This document shows positions 1 through 8,672 of a DNA stretch of 64,000 nt, piece after piece. Source of the stretch: Chitinophagaceae bacterium (lineage in GTDB: Bacteria > Bacteroidota > Bacteroidia > Chitinophagales > Chitinophagaceae). Numbering within the stretch: position 1 is the first letter of the stretch; the number at the start of each line of letters is the position of its first letter. Position numbers and translations under genes: made by a program. The stretch lies in assembly GCA_016713085.1 (NCBI GenBank), contig JADJPV010000001.1:2253001-2317000 (forward strand), given 5' to 3'. The notes below the pieces were generated by a model. It was not told where the DNA came from. It saw only the letters and a list, made by a program, of their open reading frames with translations, and searched no databases.

Positions 1-372
1 GCCGAAGCAAGAGAAAAAGGCGATTTGAAAGAAAATGCAGAATATGATGCAGCCAAAGAGGCGCAGGGTATGCTCGAAGCAAAAATCAAACAGCTGGAAG
101 GAGTTATTGCCACTGCCCGTATTGTGGATGAAACTACAATTGATACAGGAAGGGTGAATATTTTAACAAGAGTTAGAGTTACCAACCTGGGCACTAAAAA
201 AGAAATTACTTACCAGATTGTAAGTGAACGGGAGGCCGATCTGAAAGCAGGAAAAATTTCTGTTACCTCTCCAATTGGCAAGGGATTGCTGGGTAAGGTT
301 GTTGGTGAAATTGCAGAAGTGCAGGTGCCTGCCGGTGTTGTAAAATTTAAAGTAGAAGAAATTACGGTATAA
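1..372 (+). CDS. greA: Transcription elongation factor GreA (5' end outside window)
   Basis: GreA rescues backtracked RNA polymerase by inserting its coiled-coil tip into the secondary channel and stimulating transcript cleavage. The reading frame is open from base 1, so the gene begins before the window and only the last 123 residues are present. The conserved tip GDLKENAEYDAA is visible near the start, with the Asp and Glu that position the catalytic metal in this family. It is followed by the second helix and the FKBP-like C-terminal domain, including the typical segment SPIGKGLLGK. It ends in a stop at 370-372 and is followed by a good hairpin terminator. Identification is firm; only the N-terminal helix is missing. 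Confidence 0.96.
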   Translation, partial: AEAREKGDLKENAEYDAAKEAQGMLEAKIKQLEGVIATARIVDETTIDTGRVNILTRVRVTNLGTKKEITYQIVSEREADLKAGKISVTSPIGKGLLGKVVGEIAEVQVPAGVVKFKVEEITV

Positions 373-391
373 GAAGAAGTAAGAAGAACTG

Positions 392-434
392 AAAAGGAAG
401 AAGATGGGCGTGCAAATGCTCATCTTTTTCTTTT
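392..434 (+). terminator. Rho-independent terminator after greA
   Basis: An A/G-rich arm at 392-409 pairs imperfectly (about 15 of 18 positions) with 418-434 across an 8-nt loop, and the 3' arm is T-rich. It lies 20 bases after the greA stop. Seen in sequence; function inferred. Confidence 0.65.
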
Positions 435-530
435 ACATTTACGGCGGTTAAAATGGCTTGATTTATGCGTAACAGCAAGTTGAAAATTCAATCGGCACTC
501 ATAAATCTGAAATCAAAAATGTTTGGCAGC

Positions 531-923
531 ATGAGTATTTTCTCAAAAATTATTGCAGGCGAAATACCATCGTATAAAATTGCAGAGAGTGATCAGTTCT
601 TTGCGTTCCTGGATATTTTTCCTCTTGCTGAAGGGCATGTACTGGTTGTTCCAAAAGTTGAAACAGATAAGTTTTTTGATGTGGCTGATGAATACCTTGC
701 AGAGCTGCTGATCTTTGCCAAACCAATTGCTAAAGCAATGGAAGCCGCCTTTGATTGTAACAGGGTTGGTATTGCAGCAATTGGACTGGAAGTGCCGCAT
801 GCTCATCTGCATCTTGTACCAATCAACAGTGCCGATGATTTGAATTTTACCAGACCCAAACTGAAATTAACAGATGACCAAATGAAATCCGCCCAGCAAA
901 AAATTCTTGAAAAACTAAAATAA
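531..923 (+). CDS. HIT family (histidine triad, Hint-like) nucleotide-binding protein
   Basis: Small cytoplasmic protein of the histidine triad superfamily; Hint-type members hydrolyse nucleoside phosphoramidates and related adenylated compounds. The signature HAHLHLVP is present about two thirds along the 130-residue protein; the middle His of the triad is the usual nucleophile. The N-terminus SIFSKIIAGEIPSYKIAE is typical of the family. The frame is open further upstream (from 465), but family homology begins at the ATG at 531; an ATG at 519 is the alternative start. It follows the greA terminator and is 5 bases ahead of the next gene, so those two may be co-transcribed. The physiological substrate cannot be read from the sequence. 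Confidence 0.93.
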   Translation: MSIFSKIIAGEIPSYKIAESDQFFAFLDIFPLAEGHVLVVPKVETDKFFDVADEYLAELLIFAKPIAKAMEAAFDCNRVGIAAIGLEVPHAHLHLVPINSADDLNFTRPKLKLTDDQMKSAQQKILEKLK

Positions 924-928
924 CATCT

Positions 929-1327
929 ATGAGTCATAGCCATCAGGGACGTCACGATCATTACGGGTACAAAACAAAAGGAAGCAGGAAAAGTCCACGT
1001 CCGCAGTTAATTACCATTCTCTGTGCAGCTTTGTTTGCTTATGGATTATGGGAAATAGTGTATTCGTTTACAGGTAATATTGTGTTGAAAGGTGGTGTTG
1101 ATACATTGTACCCCGCTGTAAATGCATTGATGATTGTGTTTAGTTTTGTAGGATTGAGCGGCGTATGGACAATGGAAAAATGGGGCCCAATCAGTTTTGT
1201 TATTGTTGTTACACTGAAGCTTTTGGTGGATGCCATCTTTGGGTACTTCAACTGGATCTTTGTATTGGGATATATTCCTGCCATCATTTTTTTACTTGCC
1301 TTGCCGAAGATGAGGAATACAGATTAA
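929..1327 (+). CDS. Small integral membrane protein of unknown function
   Basis: I do not recognise a named family. The 132-residue protein begins with a histidine-rich hydrophilic stretch (MSHSHQGRHDHYGY) and then shows four hydrophobic segments, at about residues 27-47, 60-78, 84-104 and 108-126, so it is probably a four-helix inner-membrane protein with a cytoplasmic or metal-touching N-tail. It starts 5 bases after the HIT gene stop, suggesting translation from the same transcript. Nothing in it indicates an enzyme. Confidence 0.8.
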   Translation: MSHSHQGRHDHYGYKTKGSRKSPRPQLITILCAALFAYGLWEIVYSFTGNIVLKGGVDTLYPAVNALMIVFSFVGLSGVWTMEKWGPISFVIVVTLKLLVDAIFGYFNWIFVLGYIPAIIFLLALPKMRNTD

Positions 1328-1340
1328 TGCCCCGTTTCGT

Positions 1341-1814
1341 ATGAAGAGCTTCTTTCATTTTCTTCTGCTTGCAGTTACTTCACTAAGTGGCCTGTCCGTT
1401 CAGGCTCAGGATTATCTGCTTCATAAAAAAACAAATGTTGAAAAGCGATTAAGCAAATACGGCAGCCGGAATAATGAACGGGCTTTTGTATATGCAACTG
1501 ATTCAACACTGCGGCTTTCTGTGCAGGACAGTACGAAACGTAAAATGGATATTACCTGTTATTTTGATGGAAAGGGAAGCTGTTACAAAGAAACCAAAAC
1601 AACCGACTGTGATGAATGTTTTCAGAAGTATTTAAACGAAGTGCTGTATCGAAAAACGTACAAGTGGAAAAAAGTGAATGATGCACTTTATGTTTCAGGT
1701 AAATTCTGGAATATGTGTATTGTTATTGATGATAAGACAGCATTCTCCTACAGTATTATTCATAACTACATGGATAAGCAGAAGCAAAAAAAAATACACG
1801 AAAGCATTGATTGA
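1341..1814 (+). CDS. Secreted protein of unknown function
   Basis: A 157-residue protein with a clear N-terminal signal peptide (basic MKSF, hydrophobic core to about residue 22, Ala-Gln-Ala cleavage region), so it is periplasmic or outer-membrane associated. The mature part is polar with a cysteine cluster near residues 70-94 (CYFDGKGSCYKE, then CDECF), which could form disulfides. No family recognised. It follows the membrane protein gene by 13 bases and is the last gene of the rightward run, running tail to tail into ruvC. Confidence 0.75.
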   Translation: MKSFFHFLLLAVTSLSGLSVQAQDYLLHKKTNVEKRLSKYGSRNNERAFVYATDSTLRLSVQDSTKRKMDITCYFDGKGSCYKETKTTDCDECFQKYLNEVLYRKTYKWKKVNDALYVSGKFWNMCIVIDDKTAFSYSIIHNYMDKQKQKKIHESID

Positions 1815-1855
1815 TAGAAAGCTCTTTCTGCTTTACCTAAAGTTACCGGCGGTTG

Positions 1856-2419
1856 TTATTTTTTAATTCTCCCCGGATTTTGTTTCATAAAATCTTCCCA
1901 GCCCTTTACTTTTCCTGCGCTTTTGAGTAAGCTGTTGGATGTTTGAAAATGATGGCAGAGCGCTACTGCCAACGCATCTGTAGCATCATAGTATTTTGGT
2001 TTGGCTTTAAACTGCAGGTGATGCTGCAGCATTTTCAACACCTGTTCCTTATCTGCATTTCCATTTCCTGTTACCGATTGTTTTACTTTTTTGGGCGAAT
2101 ACTCCGTTACATTCAATCCTGCGCTCATGGCAACAGCAATGGCTACACCCTGCGCTCTTCCCAGCTTCAGCATACTCTGTACATTCTTTCCAAAGAAGGG
2201 GGCTTCAATAGCAAAATCAGTTGGTTTATATTGCTCAATAACCTGTTTTACTTTTTCATGGATCAGTTGCAAACGGATATATACATCCTTGTGTTTGGTT
2301 AATTTCAGTACATCCATATCAATTAACTGCACCTTGTTTTGTTTAATACTGATGAGTCCGTAGCCCATGATTACAGTTCCCGGATCGATGCCCAAAATGA
2401 TTTTCGCAGAAGTTTGCAA
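1856..2419 (-). CDS. ruvC: Crossover junction endodeoxyribonuclease RuvC
   Basis: RuvC resolves Holliday junctions by paired nicks together with RuvAB. The N-terminal IILGIDPGTVIMGYG carries the first catalytic Asp, AIEAPFFGKN the catalytic Glu, and the C-terminal YDATDALAVALCHH the remaining acidic cluster. The frame stays open upstream to 2548, but the family starts just before KIILGIDPG. The best start is the TTG at 2417-2419 (187 residues, close to the usual length), since no ATG is available there. The next gene is divergent, with about 27 bases between starts. ruvB lies separately at 17.9 kb; ruvA is not in the window. Confidence 0.94.
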   Translation of the reverse strand: MQTSAKIILGIDPGTVIMGYGLISIKQNKVQLIDMDVLKLTKHKDVYIRLQLIHEKVKQVIEQYKPTDFAIEAPFFGKNVQSMLKLGRAQGVAIAVAMSAGLNVTEYSPKKVKQSVTGNGNADKEQVLKMLQHHLQFKAKPKYYDATDALAVALCHHFQTSNSLLKSAGKVKGWEDFMKQNPGRIKK

Positions 2420-2446
2420 AGTGCAGGTTAATTTTGGCCAAATTAA

Positions 2447-3442
2447 TTGAAACTGAGCAGGAATTTCAAAATCTTTATTAATTACTTTCTGGGACCGATC
2501 CTCTTTCTGTGGATCAGTATTTCTTTGTACAACCAGGTAGCTCATCAACCCGACTTACCTCTTGCATGGCAGCAGATGAAGCAGGCCGTAACAGGAGAGC
2601 AAAGCTGGAAATTATGGCTGGCAATTTTGCTGATGCCGGTTAACTGGGGACTGGAAACCTTTAAATGGTATGTGCTGGTAAATAAGTTTCAGAAATTATC
2701 TTTCAGTAAAGCATTTGAATCTGTACTCAGCGGGTTATCCTTAGCTATGAATACCCCCAACCGCATTGGTGAGTATGGAGGCAGGGTAGTGTATCTGGCC
2801 CGGGATTTCCGTATGAAAGGCGTAGCACTTGCAATTGTAAGCAGCGTTGGGCAGTTACTGATAACACTCATTTTTGGATGGATAGGCTTATTGATCCTGA
2901 AACCTGAATTGTACCGTGTACAGTTAAGCGGAACACATTTCTCTGTTATCCTGCTCCAGATATTTCAGTATTCGGTTTTGTTTTTTATCCTTATCACCGG
3001 GTTGTTTTTCTTCCGCATGCAGTTATTAGCGAAGATGCTGAAATGGATTCCCTGGCTAAAGGAAAAGTTATCATTTACAGAAGTATTGGAAAACTTATCG
3101 AACCGGGCTTATCTTCAGGTATTATTTTACTCTTTTTTACGTTTTATTGTTTTTGCCTTACAATATGTGCTGATATGGCAGGCCTTACAGGCAGATATAT
3201 CCTGGTGGCAGGGTTTTTGGAGCGTGGCACTGATCTTCCTGGTAATGGCAATTGTTCCAAGTTTTGCCATTGCTGATGTTGGAATCAGGGGAAAAGTGGC
3301 TATCAGTATTGCAGGATTATTCAGCTCGAACAGTATTGCCTTACTGACAGGAACAGTGGGCATCTGGTTACTGAACCTGGTTCTTCCTGCTTTGCTCGGG
3401 AGTTTGTTGTTACTGACGATTAAAATTTTTAAAGAACGATGA
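2447..3442 (+). CDS. Lysylphosphatidylglycerol synthase TM-region-like / flippase-like membrane protein
   Basis: A 331-residue polytopic membrane protein with about eight hydrophobic helices and little else. The pattern, including the glycine/proline-rich segment LAMNTPNRIGEYGGRVVYLAR and VPSFAIADVGIRGKVAI, is that of the MprF-type transmembrane family (PF03706), whose members flip or transfer lipids. It has no aminoacyl-transferase domain, so lysinylation is not implied. The start is a TTG at 2447. It overlaps the next gene by ATGA (3439-3442), a translational-coupling arrangement. The substrate is unknown. Confidence 0.83.
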   Translation: MKLSRNFKIFINYFLGPILFLWISISLYNQVAHQPDLPLAWQQMKQAVTGEQSWKLWLAILLMPVNWGLETFKWYVLVNKFQKLSFSKAFESVLSGLSLAMNTPNRIGEYGGRVVYLARDFRMKGVALAIVSSVGQLLITLIFGWIGLLILKPELYRVQLSGTHFSVILLQIFQYSVLFFILITGLFFFRMQLLAKMLKWIPWLKEKLSFTEVLENLSNRAYLQVLFYSFLRFIVFALQYVLIWQALQADISWWQGFWSVALIFLVMAIVPSFAIADVGIRGKVAISIAGLFSSNSIALLTGTVGIWLLNLVLPALLGSLLLLTIKIFKER

Positions 3443-4236
3443 AGTTTTTTTGGACCCTGTTTTTTACCTTGTTATCATTCAACTCTGTTCCCACACAAAC
3501 AGGCGATGAGTTTTGCGGCATTCATAATACATCTTTTCAAAGCGGTGAATCCATTAACTACCATGTGTACTATACATTAGCCGGTATTTATGTATATGGT
3601 GGTGAAGCAAATTTCAATGTAAATCTGGAACGTTATAACGGTAAACCCGTATATCATATCGTTGGCGATGGCAAAACAACTTCTTTCTTTGATGGCTTCT
3701 TTAAAGTAAGAGACAGATACGAAAGCTATATTGATACTGCATCACTGCAACCCTACAAGTTTGTACGCAATATTGTTGAAGGCGATTTTAAGAAATTTGA
3801 AAATGTAACATTTAACCATGCGTCAAACACGGCTACATCGCAGGGAGGTACATTCAAAGTACCTGATTGTGTACAGGATGTGCTGAGTTCTATTTATTAT
3901 GCAAGAAATATTGATTTCAATAAATACAAACCCGGCGATAAGATTCCCTTCAGCATGTTTATTGATGACAAAACCTACAACCTTTATATCCGTTACCTCG
4001 GGAAAGAAAAAATAAAAACCAAGTATGGTAAGTTCAATGCAATAAAATTTAAACCTCTCTTGATTGAAGGAACCATTTTTAAAGGAGGAGAAAAAATGAT
4101 TGTTTGGGTAAGTGATGATGCCAATAAAATTCCGGTACGGATTGAAAGCCCCATTTCAGTAGGCAGTGTAAAAGTTGATATGATGGGATACCGTAATACA
4201 CGGTTTAAGTTAAGCGGACTCATCAGTCAACGGTAA
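3439..4236 (+). CDS. DUF3108 domain-containing secreted protein
   Basis: A 265-residue protein with an N-terminal signal peptide (hydrophobic to about residue 20). The mature part begins GDEFCGIHNTSFQSGESINYHVYYTLAGIYVYGGEA and shows a continuous beta-strand pattern typical of DUF3108 (PF11306), a lipid-binding-like periplasmic or outer-membrane fold of unknown role. Near the C-terminus, GTIFKGGEKMIVWVSDDANKIPVRIES is the most recognisable family motif. It is coupled to the membrane protein upstream through a 4-base overlap, so the two probably act on the same envelope process. Its stop abuts the stop of the convergent metallo-hydrolase gene. Confidence 0.87.
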   Translation: MKFFWTLFFTLLSFNSVPTQTGDEFCGIHNTSFQSGESINYHVYYTLAGIYVYGGEANFNVNLERYNGKPVYHIVGDGKTTSFFDGFFKVRDRYESYIDTASLQPYKFVRNIVEGDFKKFENVTFNHASNTATSQGGTFKVPDCVQDVLSSIYYARNIDFNKYKPGDKIPFSMFIDDKTYNLYIRYLGKEKIKTKYGKFNAIKFKPLLIEGTIFKGGEKMIVWVSDDANKIPVRIESPISVGSVKVDMMGYRNTRFKLSGLISQR

Positions 4237-5100
4237 TTAACCAAGCGAACTCAGCTCAAAACTCTCGTTTATCCTGATTCCTTTTTCTGTTTGTTGCAGT
4301 GTGCAGCATTCAACCTTTGGATCATGTTCAAAGAAAAGGACGAAATCTTTTTCAACAGCCTCCTCTAAAAACAATTTCTTTTCATTCATCGTCAGTAATG
4401 GCCTGGTATCATATGCCATTACATATGGAATGGGAATATGTGCAGCCGCCGGTAACAGATCGGCCATATACACAATGGTTTTGTCTTTATAAGTAATTTG
4501 TGGCAGCATCATGCTTTCTGTATGTCCATCAACAAATCGGATTGACATCTTTTCATAAAAAGAAGAGGAGGGAATTTTATGAAACTTTCTTTCGCCGGGC
4601 ACAACAAATTTTAATTGTCCACTTTCTTGAATGGGTAAAATGTTTTCTTTCAGAAAGGAAGCTTTCTCCCGGTCGTTTGGTTCTGTAGCCCATTGCCAGT
4701 GATGTTCATTACTCCAGAAGGTTGCATTCTTAAATGCAGGTATCAGTTTTTCTCCTTCACGTTTAATGGAACCACCACAATGATCAAAATGCAGATGTGT
4801 TAAAAATACATCAGTAATATCATCCTTACTGAAACCATGGTTGGCTAATGATTTATCCAATGTATCATCGCCATGTAAATAATAATGGCTCATGAATTTT
4901 GCATCCTGTTTATCGCCCATGCCATTATCAATCAGAATTAACCGGTTGCCATCTTCAATCAGTAAAGAACGCATGGCCCAGCTGCAGAGATTGTTTTCAT
5001 CAGCCGGGTTCAATTTGTTCCACATCACTTTTGGCACTACACCAAACATTGCCCCGCCATCTAATTTGAAATAACCTGTATTAACGGAATAGAGTTTCAT
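4237..5100 (-). CDS. MBL-fold metallo-hydrolase
   Basis: A 287-residue metallo-beta-lactamase-fold hydrolase. The metal motif THLHFDHCGG is present, followed by DGHTESMM (third His) and a late YMADLLPAAAH carrying the bridging Asp. The overall layout resembles the AHL-lactonase / alkylsulfatase-like cytoplasmic members, but the substrate cannot be assigned. The frame is open to 5166, but that would overlap the MFS gene; the ATG at 5100 leaves a 4-base gap and gives a normal family N-terminus (MKLYSVNTGYFKLDGG). It is translated from the same strand as the MFS transporter and is probably co-transcribed with it. Confidence 0.9.
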   Translation of the reverse strand: MKLYSVNTGYFKLDGGAMFGVVPKVMWNKLNPADENNLCSWAMRSLLIEDGNRLILIDNGMGDKQDAKFMSHYYLHGDDTLDKSLANHGFSKDDITDVFLTHLHFDHCGGSIKREGEKLIPAFKNATFWSNEHHWQWATEPNDREKASFLKENILPIQESGQLKFVVPGERKFHKIPSSSFYEKMSIRFVDGHTESMMLPQITYKDKTIVYMADLLPAAAHIPIPYVMAYDTRPLLTMNEKKLFLEEAVEKDFVLFFEHDPKVECCTLQQTEKGIRINESFELSSLG

Positions 5101-5104
5101 TTGA

Positions 5105-6406
5105 TCAGTTCGCTTTTTTAGTCTGCGCCTGCAAAGTATAAAACAATAAGAAAAAGCCAATGACAAAAAATGTCATGAGAGCCAGTACCGAATTTCGTTG
5201 TGAACCGTTAAAGAGTTCAGTAATGTAACCAAAACTGAACATCCCGATTACAATGGCAATTTTCTCCGTTACGTCATAAAAACTGAAGAAGGAAGTGGTG
5301 TCTTTTGTTTCGGGCATCAGCTTGGCATAAGTAGAACGACTGAGCGATTGTATTCCACCCATTACAAAACCAACACAGGCTGCAAGTCCGTAAAATTGAT
5401 AAACGCCTCCTTTTGGAATAAGATAACCAACATAACAAAGCAATACCCAAATGGCAACAACAATCATCAGGGATTTGATATTGCCAATCATGCTGCTTAA
5501 GCGGGAAATAAGATATGCACCGGGAATGGCAACTAACTGTATCAGTAAAATAGAAACAATAAGGTTGCTTACCGGTATCCCCAATTCACTTTTTCCATAC
5601 AATGTTGCTGCCAGCATAATTGTTTGTACACCCATATTGTAAAAGAAGAAAGCAAACAGAAAACGTTTCAACACAGGCATACTGCTTAATTGCAGCCATA
5701 CTTTTCTCAGTTCCATAAAACCGTTGGCAAGTACATGATGTTTACTCTTCCGTTCTGTTCTTGGACTGATGGGTAAAATGGCCAAAGGAATCTGTGAGAA
5801 AGCAAGCCACCAAACACCAACCAGCAGAAAAGAAGTACGCAGGGCATCTGTTGTTGTAAACCCGAACCATTCTTTTTTAAACAGTAACACAAAGCAGATG
5901 AGCTGTAACAACACACTGCCGATATAACCCATGCTGAACCCTTTTGCACTGATCCTGTCACGGTCTTCTTCCGCTGCAATCTCAGGCAGGTATGAATTAT
6001 AAAAAACCAAACTTGACCAGAAGCCGATGCAGGCTAAAATAACAGTAGTAATACCAAGATTTAAATTATCGCCTTTAAAGAAGAAAAGCATACTGCAGGA
6101 TATACTTCCAAGCGTAGAAAAAAAGCGCATGAAATGTTTTTTATTGCCCCTGTAATCTGCAATAGATGAAAGTACCGGGGAAATAAAAGCAACAATTAAA
6201 AAGGCAAATCCTAAAGCATAATTATAAAGAGCCGTATTCACAAAATCCCTTCCAAGAAAACGAACAATACCTGTTCCGTTTTCACCTTTTGTAACCTCTT
6301 CATAGTAGGCAGGAAACATGGTAGCAGTAATAACCAGGTTGTAAACACTATTGGCCCAATCATACATGGCCCAGCCGTTAACAACTTTCTTTGAAGCAGT
6401 CTGCAT
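5105..6406 (-). CDS. MFS transporter, UMF1 / Atg22-like family
   Basis: A 433-residue, roughly 12-helix major facilitator. The N-terminus NGWAMYDWANSVYNLVITATMFPAYY and the later SRSTYAKLMPETKDTTSFFSFYDVTEK are hallmarks of the UMF1/Atg22-like family (PF11700), whose eukaryotic relatives export amino acids from vacuoles; bacterial substrates are mostly unknown. It sits between uppP upstream and the metallo-hydrolase downstream, all on the minus strand. A 7-bp stem hairpin (6423-6439) lies just before its start. Confidence 0.9.
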   Translation of the reverse strand: MQTASKKVVNGWAMYDWANSVYNLVITATMFPAYYEEVTKGENGTGIVRFLGRDFVNTALYNYALGFAFLIVAFISPVLSSIADYRGNKKHFMRFFSTLGSISCSMLFFFKGDNLNLGITTVILACIGFWSSLVFYNSYLPEIAAEEDRDRISAKGFSMGYIGSVLLQLICFVLLFKKEWFGFTTTDALRTSFLLVGVWWLAFSQIPLAILPISPRTERKSKHHVLANGFMELRKVWLQLSSMPVLKRFLFAFFFYNMGVQTIMLAATLYGKSELGIPVSNLIVSILLIQLVAIPGAYLISRLSSMIGNIKSLMIVVAIWVLLCYVGYLIPKGGVYQFYGLAACVGFVMGGIQSLSRSTYAKLMPETKDTTSFFSFYDVTEKIAIVIGMFSFGYITELFNGSQRNSVLALMTFFVIGFFLLFYTLQAQTKKAN

Positions 6407-6483
6407 ATGGATTGTTTATATGTGAAACAGGTTGTTTCAGCACAGGTAGTTTACATGAAAATAGGATATTAAACTGAAATGGT

Positions 6484-7305
6484 TTATTTCAGGTAGCCCG
6501 TCATGATCATTATCAGCAAAATAATACCTGCAATAATCCTGTACCAGCCAAACAAACGGAAGCCGTGCTTCTGTAAAAAGCCAATAAAGAATTTAATGGC
6601 CAGCATGGCAACAATGAATGCCACAACGTTCCCAATAATAAATGCGGTTGTGTTTTCTGTGGTTGAAAGAATGATTTCATAACCCTTTTGTTCTGCACCA
6701 TTTGCTGCCCAGTCTTTTACAAATAAGGAATAGCCTGTAGCTGCCGCCATGGTTGGTACAGCAAGGAAAAAAGAAAATTCAGCAGCTAAGGAACGGGTTA
6801 ATTTTTGCTGCATACCGCCAATGATAGAAGCGGCGCTGCGGCTTACTCCCGGAATCATTGCAATACATTGCCACAGGCCAATAATGAATGCTTTTCCAAA
6901 CGATAACTCTTTTTCTTCTTTAATAGTATGTTGTTTGAAAACGTTATCAATGAACAGCAGCACAATACCACCAAGCAGCATGGTAACAGAAACCGTGAGT
7001 GCACTCTCCAGCATTTCATCAATTTTGTCACTGAATAATTTGCCCAGCACCAATGCAGGTAATACGGCAACAAGAAGCTTGGCATAAAACTGCCAGCTCT
7101 TGAAATCAATAAATTTTTTCCAGTATAAAACCACCACACTTAAAATAGCACCCAGCTGTATGGCTACGGTAAAGAGTTTTGTAAAGTTGTCGGATGGGAC
7201 ATTCATCAAACGCTCAGCAATGATCATGTGACCGGTAGATGAAATAGGCAGATATTCAGTTAATCCTTCTACAATGGCAATGACGATGGATTCAAACGTA
7301 TTCAT
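6484..7305 (-). CDS. uppP: Undecaprenyl-diphosphatase UppP (BacA)
   Basis: Integral membrane phosphatase that recycles undecaprenyl diphosphate to the monophosphate carrier used for peptidoglycan and glycan synthesis. The two family signatures are seen: EGLTEYLPISSTGHM near the N-terminus and PGVSRSAASIIGG in the middle. Length is 273 residues, as usual, with about eight hydrophobic helices. It lies downstream of ftsX and DUF3098 on the same strand, an order I know from other Bacteroidota. The truB gene that often follows in that cluster is not here; an MFS transporter takes its place. Confidence 0.96.
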   Translation of the reverse strand: MNTFESIVIAIVEGLTEYLPISSTGHMIIAERLMNVPSDNFTKLFTVAIQLGAILSVVVLYWKKFIDFKSWQFYAKLLVAVLPALVLGKLFSDKIDEMLESALTVSVTMLLGGIVLLFIDNVFKQHTIKEEKELSFGKAFIIGLWQCIAMIPGVSRSAASIIGGMQQKLTRSLAAEFSFFLAVPTMAAATGYSLFVKDWAANGAEQKGYEIILSTTENTTAFIIGNVVAFIVAMLAIKFFIGFLQKHGFRLFGWYRIIAGIILLIMIMTGYLK

Positions 7306-7321
7306 GAAAACGCAATTTGAA

Positions 7322-7412
7322 AATTTGGAAATTTGTTGATTTGAAAATGAAAAAGCCGACTTGAAAATCTGACACTCATCTTCAAATTTTCAAATCGGCT
7401 CATTTCCAAATT
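7322..7412. repeat. Long imperfect inverted repeat between DUF3098 and uppP
   Basis: Two nested arms are visible: 7322-7332 pairs perfectly with 7402-7412 (11 bp), and 7354-7372 pairs with 7382-7400 (17 of 19). The arms are made of TTTGAAAATTTGG-like units. It fills most of the gap between the two genes and would fold in the mRNA of a minus-strand operon. It may be an attenuating or stabilising hairpin or a dispersed palindromic repeat. Confidence 0.75.
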
Positions 7413-7419
7413 ATGTTGC

Positions 7420-7656
7420 TTAATCTTTTGGCTTTTTCATGATGGCGTAAATCTCCATCACCAAACCTGCAATGATGAGGATCGGTGCTATTGTAATACG
7501 GCGAATGCTGTACACTTCATCTTTATTAAACACATTGGGGTCAGCACTTTTGCCGCCAATCATCAGCAAAAAACCCAGAATGATCACGGCTGCGCCAATG
7601 GCCATCCACATATAGTTTTCTTTGGTAAAAATCGTTGCTATTTTCTTTTGGCTCAT
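7420..7656 (-). CDS. DUF3098 family small membrane protein
   Basis: A 78-residue protein with two hydrophobic helices (about residues 15-35 and 55-72) separated by the polar loop GGKSADPNVFNKDEVYSIRR, the recognisable DUF3098 pattern. The family is nearly confined to Bacteroidota, and the gene typically sits between ftsX and uppP, as here. A role beside cell division or envelope synthesis is inferred from context only; no activity is known to me. Confidence 0.9.
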   Translation of the reverse strand: MSQKKIATIFTKENYMWMAIGAAVIILGFLLMIGGKSADPNVFNKDEVYSIRRITIAPILIIAGLVMEIYAIMKKPKD

Positions 7657-7737
7657 AGTCTTTGTTTGAGGGCTGCAAGATAAGGAAAGTTCAGGAAGTC
7701 GGGAAAGCGAACAGGACCGAAAGAAGGTAAGTCAGAA

Positions 7738-7769
7738 AAGTCCGGAAGAAAGAGATTTCTTCCGGACTT
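7738..7769 (-). terminator. Perfect 14-bp hairpin between ftsX and DUF3098
   Basis: AAGTCCGGAAGAAA (7738-7751) and its exact reverse complement (7756-7769) enclose a 4-nt loop. Read in the direction of the minus-strand operon the stem is followed by TTTTCT, so it can act as a leaky terminator or mRNA-processing barrier between ftsX and the two distal genes. Confidence 0.7.
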
Positions 7770-7793
7770 CCCGTCTAATTACTTTCTGTCTTC

Positions 7794-8672
7794 TTAATAT
7801 AATTCATCCAGTTTCATCTTCAAATACTTCATTACACTGCGGTGGGTGCTGAACAGCGAAATGCCCACACCAATGAGAATGATCGAACCAAAGAGAATGA
7901 GATACAGCTTCGGGTCACGAAGTGCCTTCATATCCGGAATATAACTTTCGGCCCACACAATGATTAGCCAGATGGCTGCAATGGCAATGCCTGCACTGAT
8001 CAACCCGTTGATCACCGCCCTGATGTTCATAGGTTTTGCAATAAAGCCCCTGGTAGCACCAACCATCTGCATGGTTTTAATAAGGAAGCGGTTGCTGAAC
8101 ATGGCTAAACGTATCGTTGTATCAATAGAAACAATTACAATAGCACTCAATAATACAGCAACAATCAGCAGCACAAGCCCGATTTTTTGTGAACGTTCAT
8201 TGAGCGTTACTACAAGATCTTTGGGGTACTGCACTTCACTGATCACACCCGGGTATTTGCTCATTAAATCAGCAGTGATTTTATCCAGGCTGTCTTTTCT
8301 TACATATTCAGCCTTGGCAAAGAAATCAATGCTTTCAGGTAAGGGGTTCTCGGTTAAAATTTTATCCCAGCTTTCATTCCCGTCTTTGTTATAAATCTCT
8401 TTTGCCATGTCTTTGTTTACATAGGCTGAAGATTTTACATAAGGCTGTGCCGCTACATAACTGGTTAAACTGTCAATAGACCGTTTATTGGTAGTGCTGA
8501 GCCACGCATGAAACTGTATGTTTTCACGCAGGGTATTACCTACTTTCTGGAAATTTAAAAAGATCCACCCCAATACACCAAGAATGAATAAGACTAAGGC
8601 TACTCCGATAATGCTGTAGATGTAAGAAGGCTTGGAGCGCTTCATGGAAGCTTTGTTTTGTACTTGCGCCAT
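7794..8672 (-). CDS. ftsX: Cell-division ABC transporter permease FtsX
   Basis: Membrane subunit of FtsEX, which transmits ATP hydrolysis by FtsE to periplasmic peptidoglycan hydrolases at the septum. The 292-residue protein has a cytoplasmic basic N-tail, a first transmembrane helix (about 21-42), a periplasmic domain with WLSTTNKRSIDSL and FFAKAEYVRKDSLDKI, and then three C-terminal helices with the FtsX-type permease motif NRFLIKTMQMVGATRGFIAKP. The frame is open to 8750, but the ATG at 8672 gives the normal start (MAQVQNKAS). ftsE is not in the window. A TAAATTTG at 8767-8774 (minus strand) could be the -7 box, but no clear -33 partner is seen. Confidence 0.93.
   Translation of the reverse strand: MAQVQNKASMKRSKPSYIYSIIGVALVLFILGVLGWIFLNFQKVGNTLRENIQFHAWLSTTNKRSIDSLTSYVAAQPYVKSSAYVNKDMAKEIYNKDGNESWDKILTENPLPESIDFFAKAEYVRKDSLDKITADLMSKYPGVISEVQYPKDLVVTLNERSQKIGLVLLIVAVLLSAIVIVSIDTTIRLAMFSNRFLIKTMQMVGATRGFIAKPMNIRAVINGLISAGIAIAAIWLIIVWAESYIPDMKALRDPKLYLILFGSIILIGVGISLFSTHRSVMKYLKMKLDELY

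Noticed and set aside
1678..1866. Small overlapping frames against the secreted-protein and ruvC genes
   Set aside because: They are antisense or out-of-frame shadows of genes with signal peptide or conserved motifs.
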